Shown piece after piece: positions 1 to 8,466 of a DNA stretch of 53,137 bases. Under the pieces are notes generated by a model. It saw only the letters and a list, made by a program, of their open reading frames with translations. It was not told the origin of the DNA and did not search any database. The position numbers were made by a program, and so were the translations under genes. Source of the stretch: an uncultured Collinsella sp. (GTDB lineage: Bacteria > Actinomycetota > Coriobacteriia > Coriobacteriales > Coriobacteriaceae). The stretch lies in the NCBI GenBank assembly GCA_900541785.1, contig UQKY01000010.1, positions 1-53,137 of the forward strand, in the 5' to 3' direction. Positions within the stretch are counted from its first letter, which is position 1; every line of letters begins with the position of its first letter.

Positions 1-88
1 GGGCTTGCAGCGACGGACCTCAGGACACTCTTACACCACGTCTGCGCGCGCCACCGTCGCGAGAGGGGGGACCCTTGCTTTAGGCGGT

Positions 89-2236
89 TTACTTCCCCTG
101 CACCATGGTGAGGGAGATCTTTTTGCGGTCGCGATCGACCTTTTCGACCCACACCCTGACCGTGTCGCCGACGCGCACCACGTCGCTCGGTTGCTTGACG
201 AAGCGGTTGGCCAGTTTGGAGATGTGCACGAGGCCGTCCTGGTGCACGCCCACGTCGACGAAGGCACCAAAGTCGACGACGTTGCGCACCGTGCCCTTGA
301 GTTCCATGCCGGGCTCCAGGTCGTCGATGGAAAGCGCTGAGCGGCTAAAGACCACCTCGGGCGCGTCGTCTCGCGGATCGCGGCCGGGCTTCTTGAGCTC
401 GTTGACAATGTCGATGAGCGTCAGGGTGCCGCAGTCCAGGTCGCTTGCCAGCGCCGAGATGCTGCCCAGACGGCGCTCGATGTCGGGCACGCCGCCACGG
501 CTGAGCTCACTGGCCGCCACACCTGCGCGCTCCAGGACGGCCGTGGCCACCTCGTAGCTTTCGGGGTGGACGCTCGTGGCGTCGAGCGGGTTCTTGCCGC
601 CGCTGATGCGCAGGAAACCCGCGGCGTTGAGGTATGCCTTGGGTCCCAGCTTGGGGACCTTCTTGAGCTGGCGGCGATCGGTGAAGGCACCGTTTTCCTC
701 GCGGTAGGCCACGATGTTCTTGGCCACGCTCGGCGTGATGCCCGATACGTATCCCAGCAGGCTCGCGCTCGCGGTGTTTACATCGACGCCCACACGGTTG
801 ACGACGTCCTCCACCACGTGGCCCAGCGTGCGCGAGAGCTCGGCCTGGTCAAGGTCGTGCTGGTACTGGCCCACGCCGATGGACTGGGGCGGAATCTTGA
901 CGAGCTCTGCCAGCGGGTCTTGCAGGCGACGGCCCAGGCTCATGGCGCCACGCACGGTGACGTCCAGGTCGGGGTATTCCTGGCTGGCGAGCTCGGAGGC
1001 GGAGTACACCGACGCGCCGGCCTCGTTGACGATGGCGTATCGCAGCCCAGGCGCCTGCTCGGCGATGAACTCCGAGACGACTTCCTCGGTCTCACGGCTG
1101 GCGGTGCCGTTGCCGATGACGATGGTGTTGACGTCGTCCTTCTTGACGAGGCGGGCGAGCTCGCGCTTAGTGCCGGCGACGTCGTGGCGCGGTTTGGTGG
1201 GGTAGACCACGCCGTGGTCGAGCAGCTTGCCGGTCTCGTCCATGACGGCGACCTTGCAGCCAGTGCGGTAGCCCGGGTCGAGCGCGAGCACGCGGGCGCC
1301 TCGCACGGGGCGTGCCGAGAGTAGACCCTCGAGATTCTTGGCAAAGACGTTGATGGCCTCGGTCTGGGCGCGAACGGTGAGTTTGGCGCGGGCCTCGCGC
1401 TCCAGCGAGGGGGCCATGAGGCGCTTGTAGCCGTCGGCGATGGCGGCATCGAAGATGGGAGCAAACACGCCCTGACGACGGGGCCAACGGCTTCCAAGGC
1501 GTGCCGTGGCGTCGGCGCTGTCGACGTTCACACGCACGCGGAGCTTGCCCTCGCGTTCACCGCGGTCGATAGCCAGCACGCGGTGGTTGGGTATACGGCG
1601 CAGTGGCTCGTCATAGCTGTAGTACGGCTCGTAGGGAGTCTTCTCGGTGGGATCGGTGGCCTCGACGACGATATCGGCGGTGTTTTGCGTAAAGGCGCGC
1701 AGGTCGGCGACGTTCTCGGGGTCCTCGGCTACCGTCTCAGCCACGATGTCCGCTGCGCCGGCAAGCGCCTTCTCGGGCGTGTCGAAGCCGGCTTCCTCGT
1801 TGACGTATGCCGCGGCGGCGTCGAGCGCGCTGCCCTTGGCGGATGCCTGCATGATGATCATGTTAGCAAGCGGCTCCAGGCCGGCTTCGCGGGCCTTCTG
1901 CGCGCGGGTCATGCGCTTTTTTCGGTAGGGCTTGTAGAGGTCCTCGACACGCTGGAGCTGCGTGGCCTCGCGAATCTGCTGCTCGAGCTCGGGCGTGAGT
2001 TTGCCCTGGGCGTCGATGAGCAGGATGACGTCCTCCTTGCGCTGCTCAAGATTGCGCAGGTAGGACAGGCGCTCGTCGAGTGCGCGCAGGGCAACGTCGT
2101 CCATGCCGCCCGTTGCTTCCTTGCGATAGCGCGAGATAAAGGGGATGGTGTTGCCCTCGTCGATGAGCTTGACGGCTGCCTCGATGTTGCCAGCCTTAAG
2201 GTTGAGCTCGCGGGCAAGCTGGGCGATAAGATCCAT
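89..2236 (-). CDS. tex: Tex-family S1 RNA-binding transcription accessory protein
   Basis: Predicted cytoplasmic nucleic-acid-binding protein of 715 residues, the usual Tex length. It starts with the typical Tex N-terminus (MDLIAQLARELNLKAGNIEA) and the conserved stretch TIPFISRYRKEATGG. A YqgF-like RNase H fold lies near residues 315-440 (VLALDPGYRTGCKVAV), followed by helix-hairpin-helix segments (VDVNTASASLL, then NGAFTDRRQLKKVPKLGPKA). The last 75 residues are an S1 domain (KGTVRNVVDFGAFVDVGVHQ). I chose the ATG at 2236 because AAGGAG sits 7 bases upstream. A longer in-frame reading to 2470 would translate the palindromic repeat at 2320-2477 and is rejected. Tex proteins are tied to transcription fidelity and stress tolerance; the exact role here is family knowledge, not something the sequence shows. 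Confidence 0.96.
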   Translation of the reverse strand: MDLIAQLARELNLKAGNIEAAVKLIDEGNTIPFISRYRKEATGGMDDVALRALDERLSYLRNLEQRKEDVILLIDAQGKLTPELEQQIREATQLQRVEDLYKPYRKKRMTRAQKAREAGLEPLANMIIMQASAKGSALDAAAAYVNEEAGFDTPEKALAGAADIVAETVAEDPENVADLRAFTQNTADIVVEATDPTEKTPYEPYYSYDEPLRRIPNHRVLAIDRGEREGKLRVRVNVDSADATARLGSRWPRRQGVFAPIFDAAIADGYKRLMAPSLEREARAKLTVRAQTEAINVFAKNLEGLLSARPVRGARVLALDPGYRTGCKVAVMDETGKLLDHGVVYPTKPRHDVAGTKRELARLVKKDDVNTIVIGNGTASRETEEVVSEFIAEQAPGLRYAIVNEAGASVYSASELASQEYPDLDVTVRGAMSLGRRLQDPLAELVKIPPQSIGVGQYQHDLDQAELSRTLGHVVEDVVNRVGVDVNTASASLLGYVSGITPSVAKNIVAYREENGAFTDRRQLKKVPKLGPKAYLNAAGFLRISGGKNPLDATSVHPESYEVATAVLERAGVAASELSRGGVPDIERRLGSISALASDLDCGTLTLIDIVNELKKPGRDPRDDAPEVVFSRSALSIDDLEPGMELKGTVRNVVDFGAFVDVGVHQDGLVHISKLANRFVKQPSDVVRVGDTVRVWVEKVDRDRKKISLTMVQGK

Positions 2237-2319
2237 GAAACTCCTTGCGGTAAAGGTGCGTTTGCAGCACAGAGCTACCAAGGATACCACCCGTCCCAAA
2301 AGACTGTTTTGGGGCCGGG

Positions 2320-2477
2320 CCACGAAAATGACCCATCTACTACGTTTAACCCGTATGGGTCGACCATCCCCCGGTTTTCCGAGAATACGCAAGCCGTCTA
2401 CCTGCGGTTTTAATTTCGCAAAATTCGGCATGGTTGAGGGTAATCGGTTAAACGTAGTAGATAGGCCCATTTCGTGG
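2320..2477. repeat. Imperfect 158-bp palindromic element
   Basis: Two 32-base arms (2320-2351 and 2446-2477) are inverted copies of each other. The inner 17 bases, ATCTACTACGTTTAACC at 2335-2351, match the complement of 2446-2462 perfectly. The outer part of the arms (CCACGAAA-ATG) matches with small gaps. Weaker inverted similarity continues inward (accat...tttt). It lies 84-241 bases upstream of tex, between tex and a terminator of the next operon. The structure is seen; a mobile, MITE-like origin is inference. A separate small hairpin, CCCAAAA-GACTG-TTTTGGG, lies just to its left near 2296-2314. Confidence 0.8.
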
Positions 2478-2539
2478 CGAACGAATCAAGCCGAGGTGCA
2501 AAATAGCCCCCGCCCCAGAAAAATCGTCGGCAAGGTAGC

Positions 2540-2574
2540 AAAAAGCCCCGCGGGCAGGAGGCTGCTCGCGGGGC
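2540..2574 (-). terminator. Intrinsic terminator of the SDR-MFS-Gfo operon
   Basis: Read on the minus strand, GCCCCGCG (complement of 2567-2574) pairs with CGCGGGGC (2545-2552). Further pairing extends the stem inward, and five T residues (2540-2544) follow. It lies about 75 bases past the stop of the Gfo/Idh/MocA gene. Confidence 0.8.
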
Positions 2575-2647
2575 AAAGAAGAGGGGTATATTTGTGGCGG
2601 ACCGAGGGGCTCGGCATGGGGTTTCTGCCGCGGCCGCTCTTAAGGCA

Positions 2648-3688
2648 TTACAGCTCGACGAGCTGGCCGGTCTCGGCGGCCTCCTTGATGGCGTTGAGAA
2701 GCGTGAGCGTCTTGACGTTGTCGGCGGGGGTCACGACGGGCTCGACCTCGCGGCGGACAACCTTCACAAAGTGCTTGAGCTGCATCTTGTGCGGCAGCGC
2801 TGGGTCAACGGCCGGGATCTCCATCTGCAGCGGCTTGTGCCAGTTGGATGCGCCGTCGTAGGAGAACTGGTGCAGGCGGGGCAGCGAAAGGGCACCCTTG
2901 GTGCCGCCAATAAAGTAGGCGTCGGCGTCGAAGGGGCGGTACTGCGGATCCTCGCGAGCGGTGGCCTCCCAGTTCCAGGGGCTGGCGGTGGCGTCGGAGA
3001 TGGTCATGCTCGCAAGCGCGCCATCGGCAAAACGGACGTTGACCACGGCGGAGTCCTCGGTCTCAAAACCACGGGCGGCGCTGGACTGCATGCCCTGGAC
3101 GGCAACGGGCTCGCCCAGCAGGTAACGGAGCAGGTCGACGTCATGCACCAGATTAACCAGGATCGGGCCGGCACCCTTCTTGCGGCGCCACTCGACGTCG
3201 AAGTACTCGTCATTCTTATAGATCATGTAGTGGAAGCTCGACACGGTGAGCTTGCCCAGCTCGCCGGACTCGATGATCTCCTTGGCCTTGTTGACGAAGG
3301 GGTTGTGGCGACGGTGCTGACCCACGAGCACAGGCACGCCGGCGGTCTCGGCCTCGGCGGCGAAGGCCTGGGCATCCTCAAGATCGTTGGAAATCGGCTT
3401 TTCGACCAACGGCACGATGTTGCGCTTCACAGCCTCGCGGGCAACGCCCAGGTGCAGGTCGTTGGGCGTGGCGATGATGACGGCGTCGGGCTTGACCTCG
3501 TCCATCATCTGGGCGGGATCGGTGTAAAACGGCACGCCGGCGGCCTCGGCCGTGGCGCGGGCGCCCTCAAAGGCGTCGGCGATGGCGACGAGCTCGGCCT
3601 CGGGCTCCTCGGTGACAAAGCGGATGTGGTTGCGGCCCATGGCGCCGGCGCCGATAACGGCAATGCGAACGGGGTTGAGCTCAGACAT
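2648..3688 (-). CDS. Gfo/Idh/MocA-family NAD(P)-dependent oxidoreductase
   Basis: A 346-residue dehydrogenase with an N-terminal Rossmann fold. The dinucleotide loop is GAGAMG at residues 13-18 (VRIAVIGAGAMGRNH). The family EKP motif is at 96-98, with Lys97 the expected catalytic lysine. His182 sits in LVNLVHDVDLLR, the usual proton-relay position. Members oxidise or reduce sugars, inositols and related polyols; the substrate cannot be read from sequence. The start has AAGGAG 7 bases upstream. It is the last gene of a minus-strand set (SDR, MFS carrier, this gene), 69 bases behind the carrier. A perfect palindrome occupies that gap, and an intrinsic terminator follows the gene. A role with the SDR in stepwise oxidation of an imported compound is inference from neighbours. 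Confidence 0.9.
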   Translation of the reverse strand: MSELNPVRIAVIGAGAMGRNHIRFVTEEPEAELVAIADAFEGARATAEAAGVPFYTDPAQMMDEVKPDAVIIATPNDLHLGVAREAVKRNIVPLVEKPISNDLEDAQAFAAEAETAGVPVLVGQHRRHNPFVNKAKEIIESGELGKLTVSSFHYMIYKNDEYFDVEWRRKKGAGPILVNLVHDVDLLRYLLGEPVAVQGMQSSAARGFETEDSAVVNVRFADGALASMTISDATASPWNWEATAREDPQYRPFDADAYFIGGTKGALSLPRLHQFSYDGASNWHKPLQMEIPAVDPALPHKMQLKHFVKVVRREVEPVVTPADNVKTLTLLNAIKEAAETGQLVEL

Positions 3689-3718
3689 TTCGACTCCTTA
3701 ATACTGGTGACCGGTGGA

Positions 3719-3749
3719 ATGCGACAAAGGGGCTGTCCCTTTGTCGCAT
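3719..3749. repeat. GCGACAAAGGG palindrome, copy 1
   Basis: Perfect 13-bp arms ATGCGACAAAGGG (3719-3731) and its complement (3737-3749) flank a 5-base loop. It sits inside an operon, between the MFS carrier and the Gfo gene. Related copies lie at 24528-24558 and, truncated, at 31259-31283. It has no T-run, so strong intrinsic termination is not expected, but it could act on mRNA stability. Confidence 0.85.
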
Positions 3750-3757
3750 CGGTAAAA

Positions 3758-5014
3758 CTAGGCGGACTTCTTCTTGCTGTCGGAGACCATCATGTAGACG
3801 GTGAGCACGACGGCGATGGCGGCGATCACGATGGCGCCGTAGAAGGACTGCTGGTAGGCGGCGCTGCCGGCCTCGGCGTGGTACAGCACGGCGGTGATGG
3901 GCTGGCTGATCCAGGTGGAGGCGGCGTAACCTAAAAACATGATGCCGTAGTTGACGCCGATGTTGCTGGTGCCAAAGGCGCCACCGGTGAGCGGCGGGTA
4001 GATGACGAGCAGGGCGCCAAAGCTAAAGCCGAGCAGGGCGAGCGCCACAAAGAACATGCTCTGCGTAAAGCTCATCGACATGATGACGAGCGCGACGATG
4101 GTGACGACAAGGCTGATGAGCAGCGACTTATAGGCGCCGAGCTTGTCGATGATCTGGCCAAAGGACAGACGGCCAACCAGGTTGGCGCAGGTGTTGACGG
4201 AGACCACCACACCGCCGAGGGCGACGGCCGCGGCGCTCGTGGGGTCGGCGAAGAGCTGGACGGCGGCGATGGAGGCAACCTTGCCGACAAGCAGGGTGCC
4301 CGCGGTGGCGGCAAAGGCGAAGGTGACGATGAGGACCCAGAAGCGCGGGGTCTTGACCATCTCGCCCGGGGTGAGGTCGCCGAAGGTGCCGGCATGTGCG
4401 CCACCCTTGGGGGCCTCGAAGCCTTCGGGCAGCCAACCGGCCTCGGGGGCCTTCAGGAACAGGGCGGAGGCGGCGATTGTCACAAAGAAAATGACGCCGA
4501 GTGCCTTGAGGGCGCCAAAGATGCCCAGGCTCGGGATGAGCAGCGAGGCGAGTACCGGGGACAGCACGGCGGGACCGGCGGTCGAAGCGGCCAGGGTGAT
4601 GCCGGAGGCGAGACCCTTCTTGTCGATGAACCACTTTTGACCCGTGGTGAGCGCCGGGTTGTAGCCCAGGCCGTTGCCGATAGCGGCGACAAGCGAGAAC
4701 CACAGGTAGAACTGCCACGGCTCGGTGACGGTGCCGGACATGAACCAGCCCACGCCGTAGCACACGGCGGCGGCGATCACAACGTTGCGCGGACCGATCT
4801 TGTCGGAGATGCGGCCGGCGAAGATGCCCGTCACGGCCATGATGGTCTGAAAGACCGGGAAGGCCCAGGTAAGAGCGCTGGACCACTCGGGGTAGACGGC
4901 TAGCAGGTTCTTGCTCACGACGGAATACAGCGCGATGGAGCTGATGAAGAACATGGTGACGCACGCGGCGGAAAGCACGACGGCGCGACCCTTGTTGGAG
5001 TTGGTGGAAGCCAT
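3758..5014 (-). CDS. MFS transporter, OFA (oxalate/formate antiporter-like) type
   Basis: A 418-residue integral membrane protein with about 12 hydrophobic segments in two halves, split by a hydrophilic central loop near residues 195-220 (LPEGFEAPKGGAHAGTFGDL). The first half carries GRISDKIGPRNV, the loop 2-3 motif of the major facilitator superfamily, repeated more weakly in the second half as GRLSFGQIIDKLGAYK. This layout and the length fit the OFA family, which moves small carboxylates and other organic anions. The start lies behind AAAGAG. It sits between the SDR and Gfo genes in one transcription direction, so it probably imports (or exchanges) the substrate those dehydrogenases use. 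The substrate is unknown. Confidence 0.88.
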   Translation of the reverse strand: MASTNSNKGRAVVLSAACVTMFFISSIALYSVVSKNLLAVYPEWSSALTWAFPVFQTIMAVTGIFAGRISDKIGPRNVVIAAAVCYGVGWFMSGTVTEPWQFYLWFSLVAAIGNGLGYNPALTTGQKWFIDKKGLASGITLAASTAGPAVLSPVLASLLIPSLGIFGALKALGVIFFVTIAASALFLKAPEAGWLPEGFEAPKGGAHAGTFGDLTPGEMVKTPRFWVLIVTFAFAATAGTLLVGKVASIAAVQLFADPTSAAAVALGGVVVSVNTCANLVGRLSFGQIIDKLGAYKSLLISLVVTIVALVIMSMSFTQSMFFVALALLGFSFGALLVIYPPLTGGAFGTSNIGVNYGIMFLGYAASTWISQPITAVLYHAEAGSAAYQQSFYGAIVIAAIAVVLTVYMMVSDSKKKSA

Positions 5015-5080
5015 TGGACTCTTTCTAATCGATACGGGGGAGGAGCGGGCGTGTCCGCGGGGCCTCCCTGCCAGGTTGGT

Positions 5081-5962
5081 TTACTGGTCAGTCGGCTTGG
5101 CGACGCCGGACTCATCGGACCAAAGCTCGACACCCTTGTTCTTGAGGTAGTTGTCGGCATAGGCTCGGCGGCCGCCGGGCTTGGCGGTGAGGTCGCCCAT
5201 CATATTGGAGAAGCCGCCATCGACCTTGATGGCGTCGCCGGTGGTAAAGTCCGAGCGCTTGGACGCCAGGAACATGACGGCGTTGGCGATATCGCTGACC
5301 TCGCCGATGCGACGCGTGGCGATCAGGCGGCTGCGGCTCTTTTCGACCTCGGGGTCGGCGTAGAAGTTGGTCGACATGGGGGTCTTAACGAAGCAGGGCT
5401 CGACGCAGTTGGAGCGGACGCCGTAGGGGCCCCACTCGGCGGCGAGCATCTTGGACATCATGTTGACGCCCGCCTTGGTGGAGCTGTACACGCCCGAGAA
5501 CGTCTCAGGGGAGTGGCTGGCAACGGTCGAGATGTGCACCAGGCGGCCCTGGCCGGCCTTGATCATCTCGCGACCAAAGCGCTGTGAGGTGATGAAGTAA
5601 CCGGTGAGGTTGACGTTGAGCACCTGCTCCCAGTCGGAGAGCGGCAGGTCCTCCATAGCGGCAAAGCGCAGGATGCCGGCGGTGTTGACGAGGACGTCGA
5701 CGCGGCCGAAGTCGGCGATGGTGGCGTCGACGGCGGCCTGAACCTCGGCCTCGTCGGTGGCGTTCATCTTGTAGCCCTCGGCGTGGATGCCAAACTCGGC
5801 GGCGAGGTCGGCGGCTGCGGCCTTGACCTTTTCCTCGTCCAGATCGAGCAGGACGACGTTGGCGCCGTTGCGGGCGAACTCGCGGCAAATCTCGACGCCC
5901 ATACCGCCGAGTGCGCCGGTCACGGCGCAGACATCGCCCTCGAGCTTAAGCCAATTGCTCAT
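5081..5962 (-). CDS. Short-chain dehydrogenase/reductase (classical SDR)
   Basis: A 293-residue SDR, somewhat longer than the usual 250. The cofactor loop TGALGGMG is at residues 15-22, NTAG at 93-96, and the catalytic set is Ser145, Tyr159 and Lys163 (YSSTK). An Asp at position 40, at the end of the second strand (VVLLDLD), favours NAD(H) over NADP(H). The C-terminal 35 residues beyond the usual SDR end (RRAYADNYLKNKGVELW and on) are an extension of unknown role. It is the first gene of the minus-strand set and is divergent from a LysR regulator, which likely controls it. A hydroxysteroid or polyol substrate is possible, but nothing in the sequence decides it. Confidence 0.92.
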   Translation of the reverse strand: MSNWLKLEGDVCAVTGALGGMGVEICREFARNGANVVLLDLDEEKVKAAAADLAAEFGIHAEGYKMNATDEAEVQAAVDATIADFGRVDVLVNTAGILRFAAMEDLPLSDWEQVLNVNLTGYFITSQRFGREMIKAGQGRLVHISTVASHSPETFSGVYSSTKAGVNMMSKMLAAEWGPYGVRSNCVEPCFVKTPMSTNFYADPEVEKSRSRLIATRRIGEVSDIANAVMFLASKRSDFTTGDAIKVDGGFSNMMGDLTAKPGGRRAYADNYLKNKGVELWSDESGVAKPTDQ

Positions 5963-6195
5963 AGGAACTTCCCTTCTTGTGCCTCCCGGTGGGTCGTTCC
6001 CATTAATCGACCCACGTGGTTTTCGCTGGTTATCGTATGCTTTGCATTTGCGCAGGTGAATTGCATATTTGTTAGAATGGCGTTAACTGTAGGTTTACAC
6101 TGTGCATTGAGGCTTGTTCTCAATTGAGCGCGTGACCTGCGAAAATAACCCGCTGCGGTGCTGTGCGCCCGCGCGTGCAAAAACGGGAGATTGAC
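5963..6195. promoter_or_regulatory. Divergent control region between LysR gene and SDR operon
   Basis: These 233 non-coding bases separate oppositely transcribed genes and are more AT-rich than the flanks. LysR-type regulators usually bind such a shared region. I could not pick a clear -35/-10 pair or a convincing T-N11-A operator, so no site is marked. Confidence 0.5.
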
Positions 6196-7074
6196 GTGTA
6201 CGATCGACGACTTGAGGCCATATCGGCCGCCGCGGAGCTGGGGAGCTTCTCGCGCGCCGCGGCAAAGCTGCGCGTGTCGACGCCGGCACTCGTCAAGCAG
6301 GTATCGGGTTTTGAGGCGGAGTTCGGTATTACGCTGTTCGAGCGCTCGCATTCGGGCGTCAAAGTGACGCCGGCGGGTGCTCTGCTGGTGGACGACGCGC
6401 GTTCGATCATGCGGCAGTCAGAGGACGCGCTGCGCCGTGCCCGACGCGCAGCGGGCGATGGCGGGGCCGTGCGCCTGGGCGTGTCGATGATGTGCCCGGG
6501 GCGCCAAACGCTGTCGATGTGGTCGGGCGTACACGAGCTGGAACCGTCGCTGCGATTTGAGATCGTGCCGGTAAGCGACCTCTATGACGAGTGCGAGACC
6601 GTCATGCGCAGCTTGGGCCGCGAGGTCGATGTGGTGCAGTCGAGTTTTTCTACCCCACGCTGGGGTGATGCCTGCCAAAGGCTCCGCATTGTCAACGTGC
6701 CGTTTTATATCGACCTGCCGCGCACGAGCCCGCTGGCGCGCAAGAATCGCATTACGGTCGCCGACTTGGAGGGGATGCGTCTGCGCGTACTGCGCCACGG
6801 CAACGACGCCATGGACAGCCTGCGCATCGACCTTTTGGCCGACGGCGGCGTGGACGTGATCGATGTGGATAGCTTTGACTTTGCGCTCTTTAACGAAGCC
6901 GAGGAAAAGGGCGACGCGGTGCTTACCTGCGGCGCATGGTCGGGCGTGCACCCGGCCTTTGTGGGCGTACCGTTCCTGTGCGGCCGCGAGGTGCCGGTCT
7001 TTTTGCACTATCCGCTCGAGCCCACCCTCCAAGTCCAGAAATTCGTCAACGCCATGGCACAACTTCTCAAATAG
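6196..7074 (+). CDS. LysR-family transcriptional regulator
   Basis: A 292-residue regulator. Its N-terminal winged helix-turn-helix reads LEAISAAAELGSFSRAAAKL then STPALVKQVSGFEAEFGITL, a standard LysR domain. The rest is a periplasmic-binding-like effector domain. I place the start at the GTG at 6196, because GGGAG lies 6 bases upstream and the HTH then begins at the normal distance; an in-frame GTG at 6163 would add 11 residues without a good ribosome site. It is divergent from the SDR-MFS-Gfo set, the usual position for a LysR activator of the neighbouring operon. The inducer is unknown. Confidence 0.9.
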   Translation: MYDRRLEAISAAAELGSFSRAAAKLRVSTPALVKQVSGFEAEFGITLFERSHSGVKVTPAGALLVDDARSIMRQSEDALRRARRAAGDGGAVRLGVSMMCPGRQTLSMWSGVHELEPSLRFEIVPVSDLYDECETVMRSLGREVDVVQSSFSTPRWGDACQRLRIVNVPFYIDLPRTSPLARKNRITVADLEGMRLRVLRHGNDAMDSLRIDLLADGGVDVIDVDSFDFALFNEAEEKGDAVLTCGAWSGVHPAFVGVPFLCGREVPVFLHYPLEPTLQVQKFVNAMAQLLK

Positions 7075-7193
7075 CTATCGTGTCGATGATTCTTTAATCC
7101 CCGTCCTAGAAAAATCATCTGGTAGAGTTGACCTCACGTGAATTTCAGCACACTGCGTGCTACCTGCACTTTTGTCATTTGGGGAGTGAACTT

Positions 7194-8285
7194 GTGAATA
7201 CTTCTGTCGCCAAGAAGGCCAGCCGGGCGGTGCGCCTGCTCATGATGGTGCTCACGGCAGTTCTCATCTTCTTCTTCATCAATGTTATGCTGCTCGTCTC
7301 CGATATCCAGGGCACGGCGCGCGTGGTCAACTACGCCGGTCTGGTGCGCGGTACCACGCAGCGAATCGTTAAGCTCGAGGACGCGGGCCAACCTCAAGAT
7401 GACCTGCTCAAAGCCGTGGATTCATACATCAACGGTTTGCGTTACGGAAGTGACGATCTCAGCCTCGTCCGTCTCGACGACGACGAGTATCAGGCAAAGA
7501 TGACCGAGCTTGCAAACTATTTTGATGAGCTTTGCGCCGAGATTGCCCGTGTGCGCGAAGTCGGCTACGAGAACACCGATATCATCGCGATGAGCGAGGA
7601 GTTCTTTGGTATTTGTGACGATGCCACACGACTCGCGGAGGACTATTCCCAGGAGAAGGCGTCGGCGCTCAACTATCTCGAGGGTCTGGTGATCATCGAC
7701 ATCGTGGGCTTGGTGGCGACCTTTGCGGTCGAACTTGTTCGCGCGGTGCGAACTGCCGCGCTCAATCGCGAGCTGCAGAGCAAAGTCTATCTCGACGAAG
7801 CCACGGGACTGCCCAACAAGAACAAGTGCGAGGAGATCTTGGGGCAGGAGCGGCCTGTCTCCGCGGAGGCGCCCGTTGCGGTGTGCGTCTTCGACCTTAA
7901 CAATCTGCATACGGTCAATAACAACTTCGGCCACGAGAAGGGCGACGAATACATCCGTTCTTTTGCCCAGCAGCTGGGGTGCGTGGCGTCCGAAACCTGC
8001 TTTGTGGGCCGCGACGGTGGCGATGAGTTTATCGCGGTGCTGTGGGATGTCGATCGAGCTGCCGTGGAGTCCTGTCTCGCTCGGGTTCGTGCGAACGTGA
8101 ACGAGTATTCCGAGGCTCATCCCGACATGCCTATCAGCTATGCGGTGGGCTACGCGCTTTCCAGTGATTTTGATGAACCGCCTACGATGCGCGAGCTCTT
8201 TTCCCAGGCCGACAAAAACATGTACATCGACAAGAACCGCGTAAAGACAGCCGAGGCGGCCGGGCCGCAACGCGAGGAACGGTAA
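7194..8285 (+). CDS. Membrane diguanylate cyclase with PilJ/NarX-like sensor region
   Basis: A 363-residue protein predicted to make cyclic di-GMP from GTP. One membrane segment lies at about residues 13-36 and a second at 163-183, enclosing an extracytoplasmic helical region. That region carries ARVVNYAGLVRGTTQR, which resembles the first helix of PilJ/NarX-type sensors (inference). The GGDEF domain follows: DEATGLPNKNKCEEIL, FDLNNLHTVNNNFGHEKGDE, and an intact RDGGDEF with GGDEF at 275-279. No RxxD product-inhibition site is present just before GGDEF (the residues there are SETCFVGRD), so feedback control may be missing. The GTG start at 7194 has GGGAG 8 bases upstream; a longer in-frame reading from 7128 lacks this. 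It is a single gene followed by a strong hairpin. Confidence 0.9.
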   Translation: MNTSVAKKASRAVRLLMMVLTAVLIFFFINVMLLVSDIQGTARVVNYAGLVRGTTQRIVKLEDAGQPQDDLLKAVDSYINGLRYGSDDLSLVRLDDDEYQAKMTELANYFDELCAEIARVREVGYENTDIIAMSEEFFGICDDATRLAEDYSQEKASALNYLEGLVIIDIVGLVATFAVELVRAVRTAALNRELQSKVYLDEATGLPNKNKCEEILGQERPVSAEAPVAVCVFDLNNLHTVNNNFGHEKGDEYIRSFAQQLGCVASETCFVGRDGGDEFIAVLWDVDRAAVESCLARVRANVNEYSEAHPDMPISYAVGYALSSDFDEPPTMRELFSQADKNMYIDKNRVKTAEAAGPQREER

Positions 8286-8308
8286 GCTTGTAACGAAGAT
8301 CATAGAAA

Positions 8309-8343
8309 AGCCTCCGCAGCTCATGCGTGCTGCGGAGGCTTTA
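8309..8343 (+). terminator. Intrinsic terminator after diguanylate cyclase gene
   Basis: AGCCTCCGCAGC pairs with GCTGCGGAGGCT across an 8-base loop and is followed by TTTAT. A-residues precede the left arm, so it may work in both directions. Confidence 0.85.
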
Positions 8344-8373
8344 TTCGTTGCGGTGCATTGTGTCTGGGTCGTT

Positions 8374-8455
8374 GAGATGAGTCGATTTGCCCCGAAAGAG
8401 GAGGGCATTGACCTTAGGGTCATGCCCGACGAATGAGCGGCAAATCGACCATCTC
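8374..8455 (-). repeat. Degenerate composite hairpin element, copy E
   Basis: The outer arms GTCGATTTGCC (8381-8391) and GGCAAATCGAC (8439-8449) pair perfectly and are extended by GAGAT/ATCTC. Inside, read on the minus strand, is GGGCATGACC-CTAA-GGTCAATGCCC. This is the same bulged hairpin as in copy C at 48361-48388, apart from the loop. It lies 11 bases past the stop of the ABC gene at 8467, in that gene's orientation. The first hairpin and the T-run of the full element are missing. Confidence 0.7.
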
Positions 8456-8466
8456 GGCGAGCCGGA

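Noticed and set aside
1..88. End of a neighbouring gene at the left edge
   Set aside because: No frame shows a recognisable C-terminus in 88 bases, and no terminator with a T-run is clear. I see nothing that can be supported there.
2594..3934. Long + strand reading frame of 446 codons over the Gfo gene
   Set aside because: It is the reverse-frame shadow of the Gfo/Idh/MocA gene. The product is Gly/Val/His-rich without family motifs, and the minus-strand gene has clear catalytic motifs and a ribosome site.
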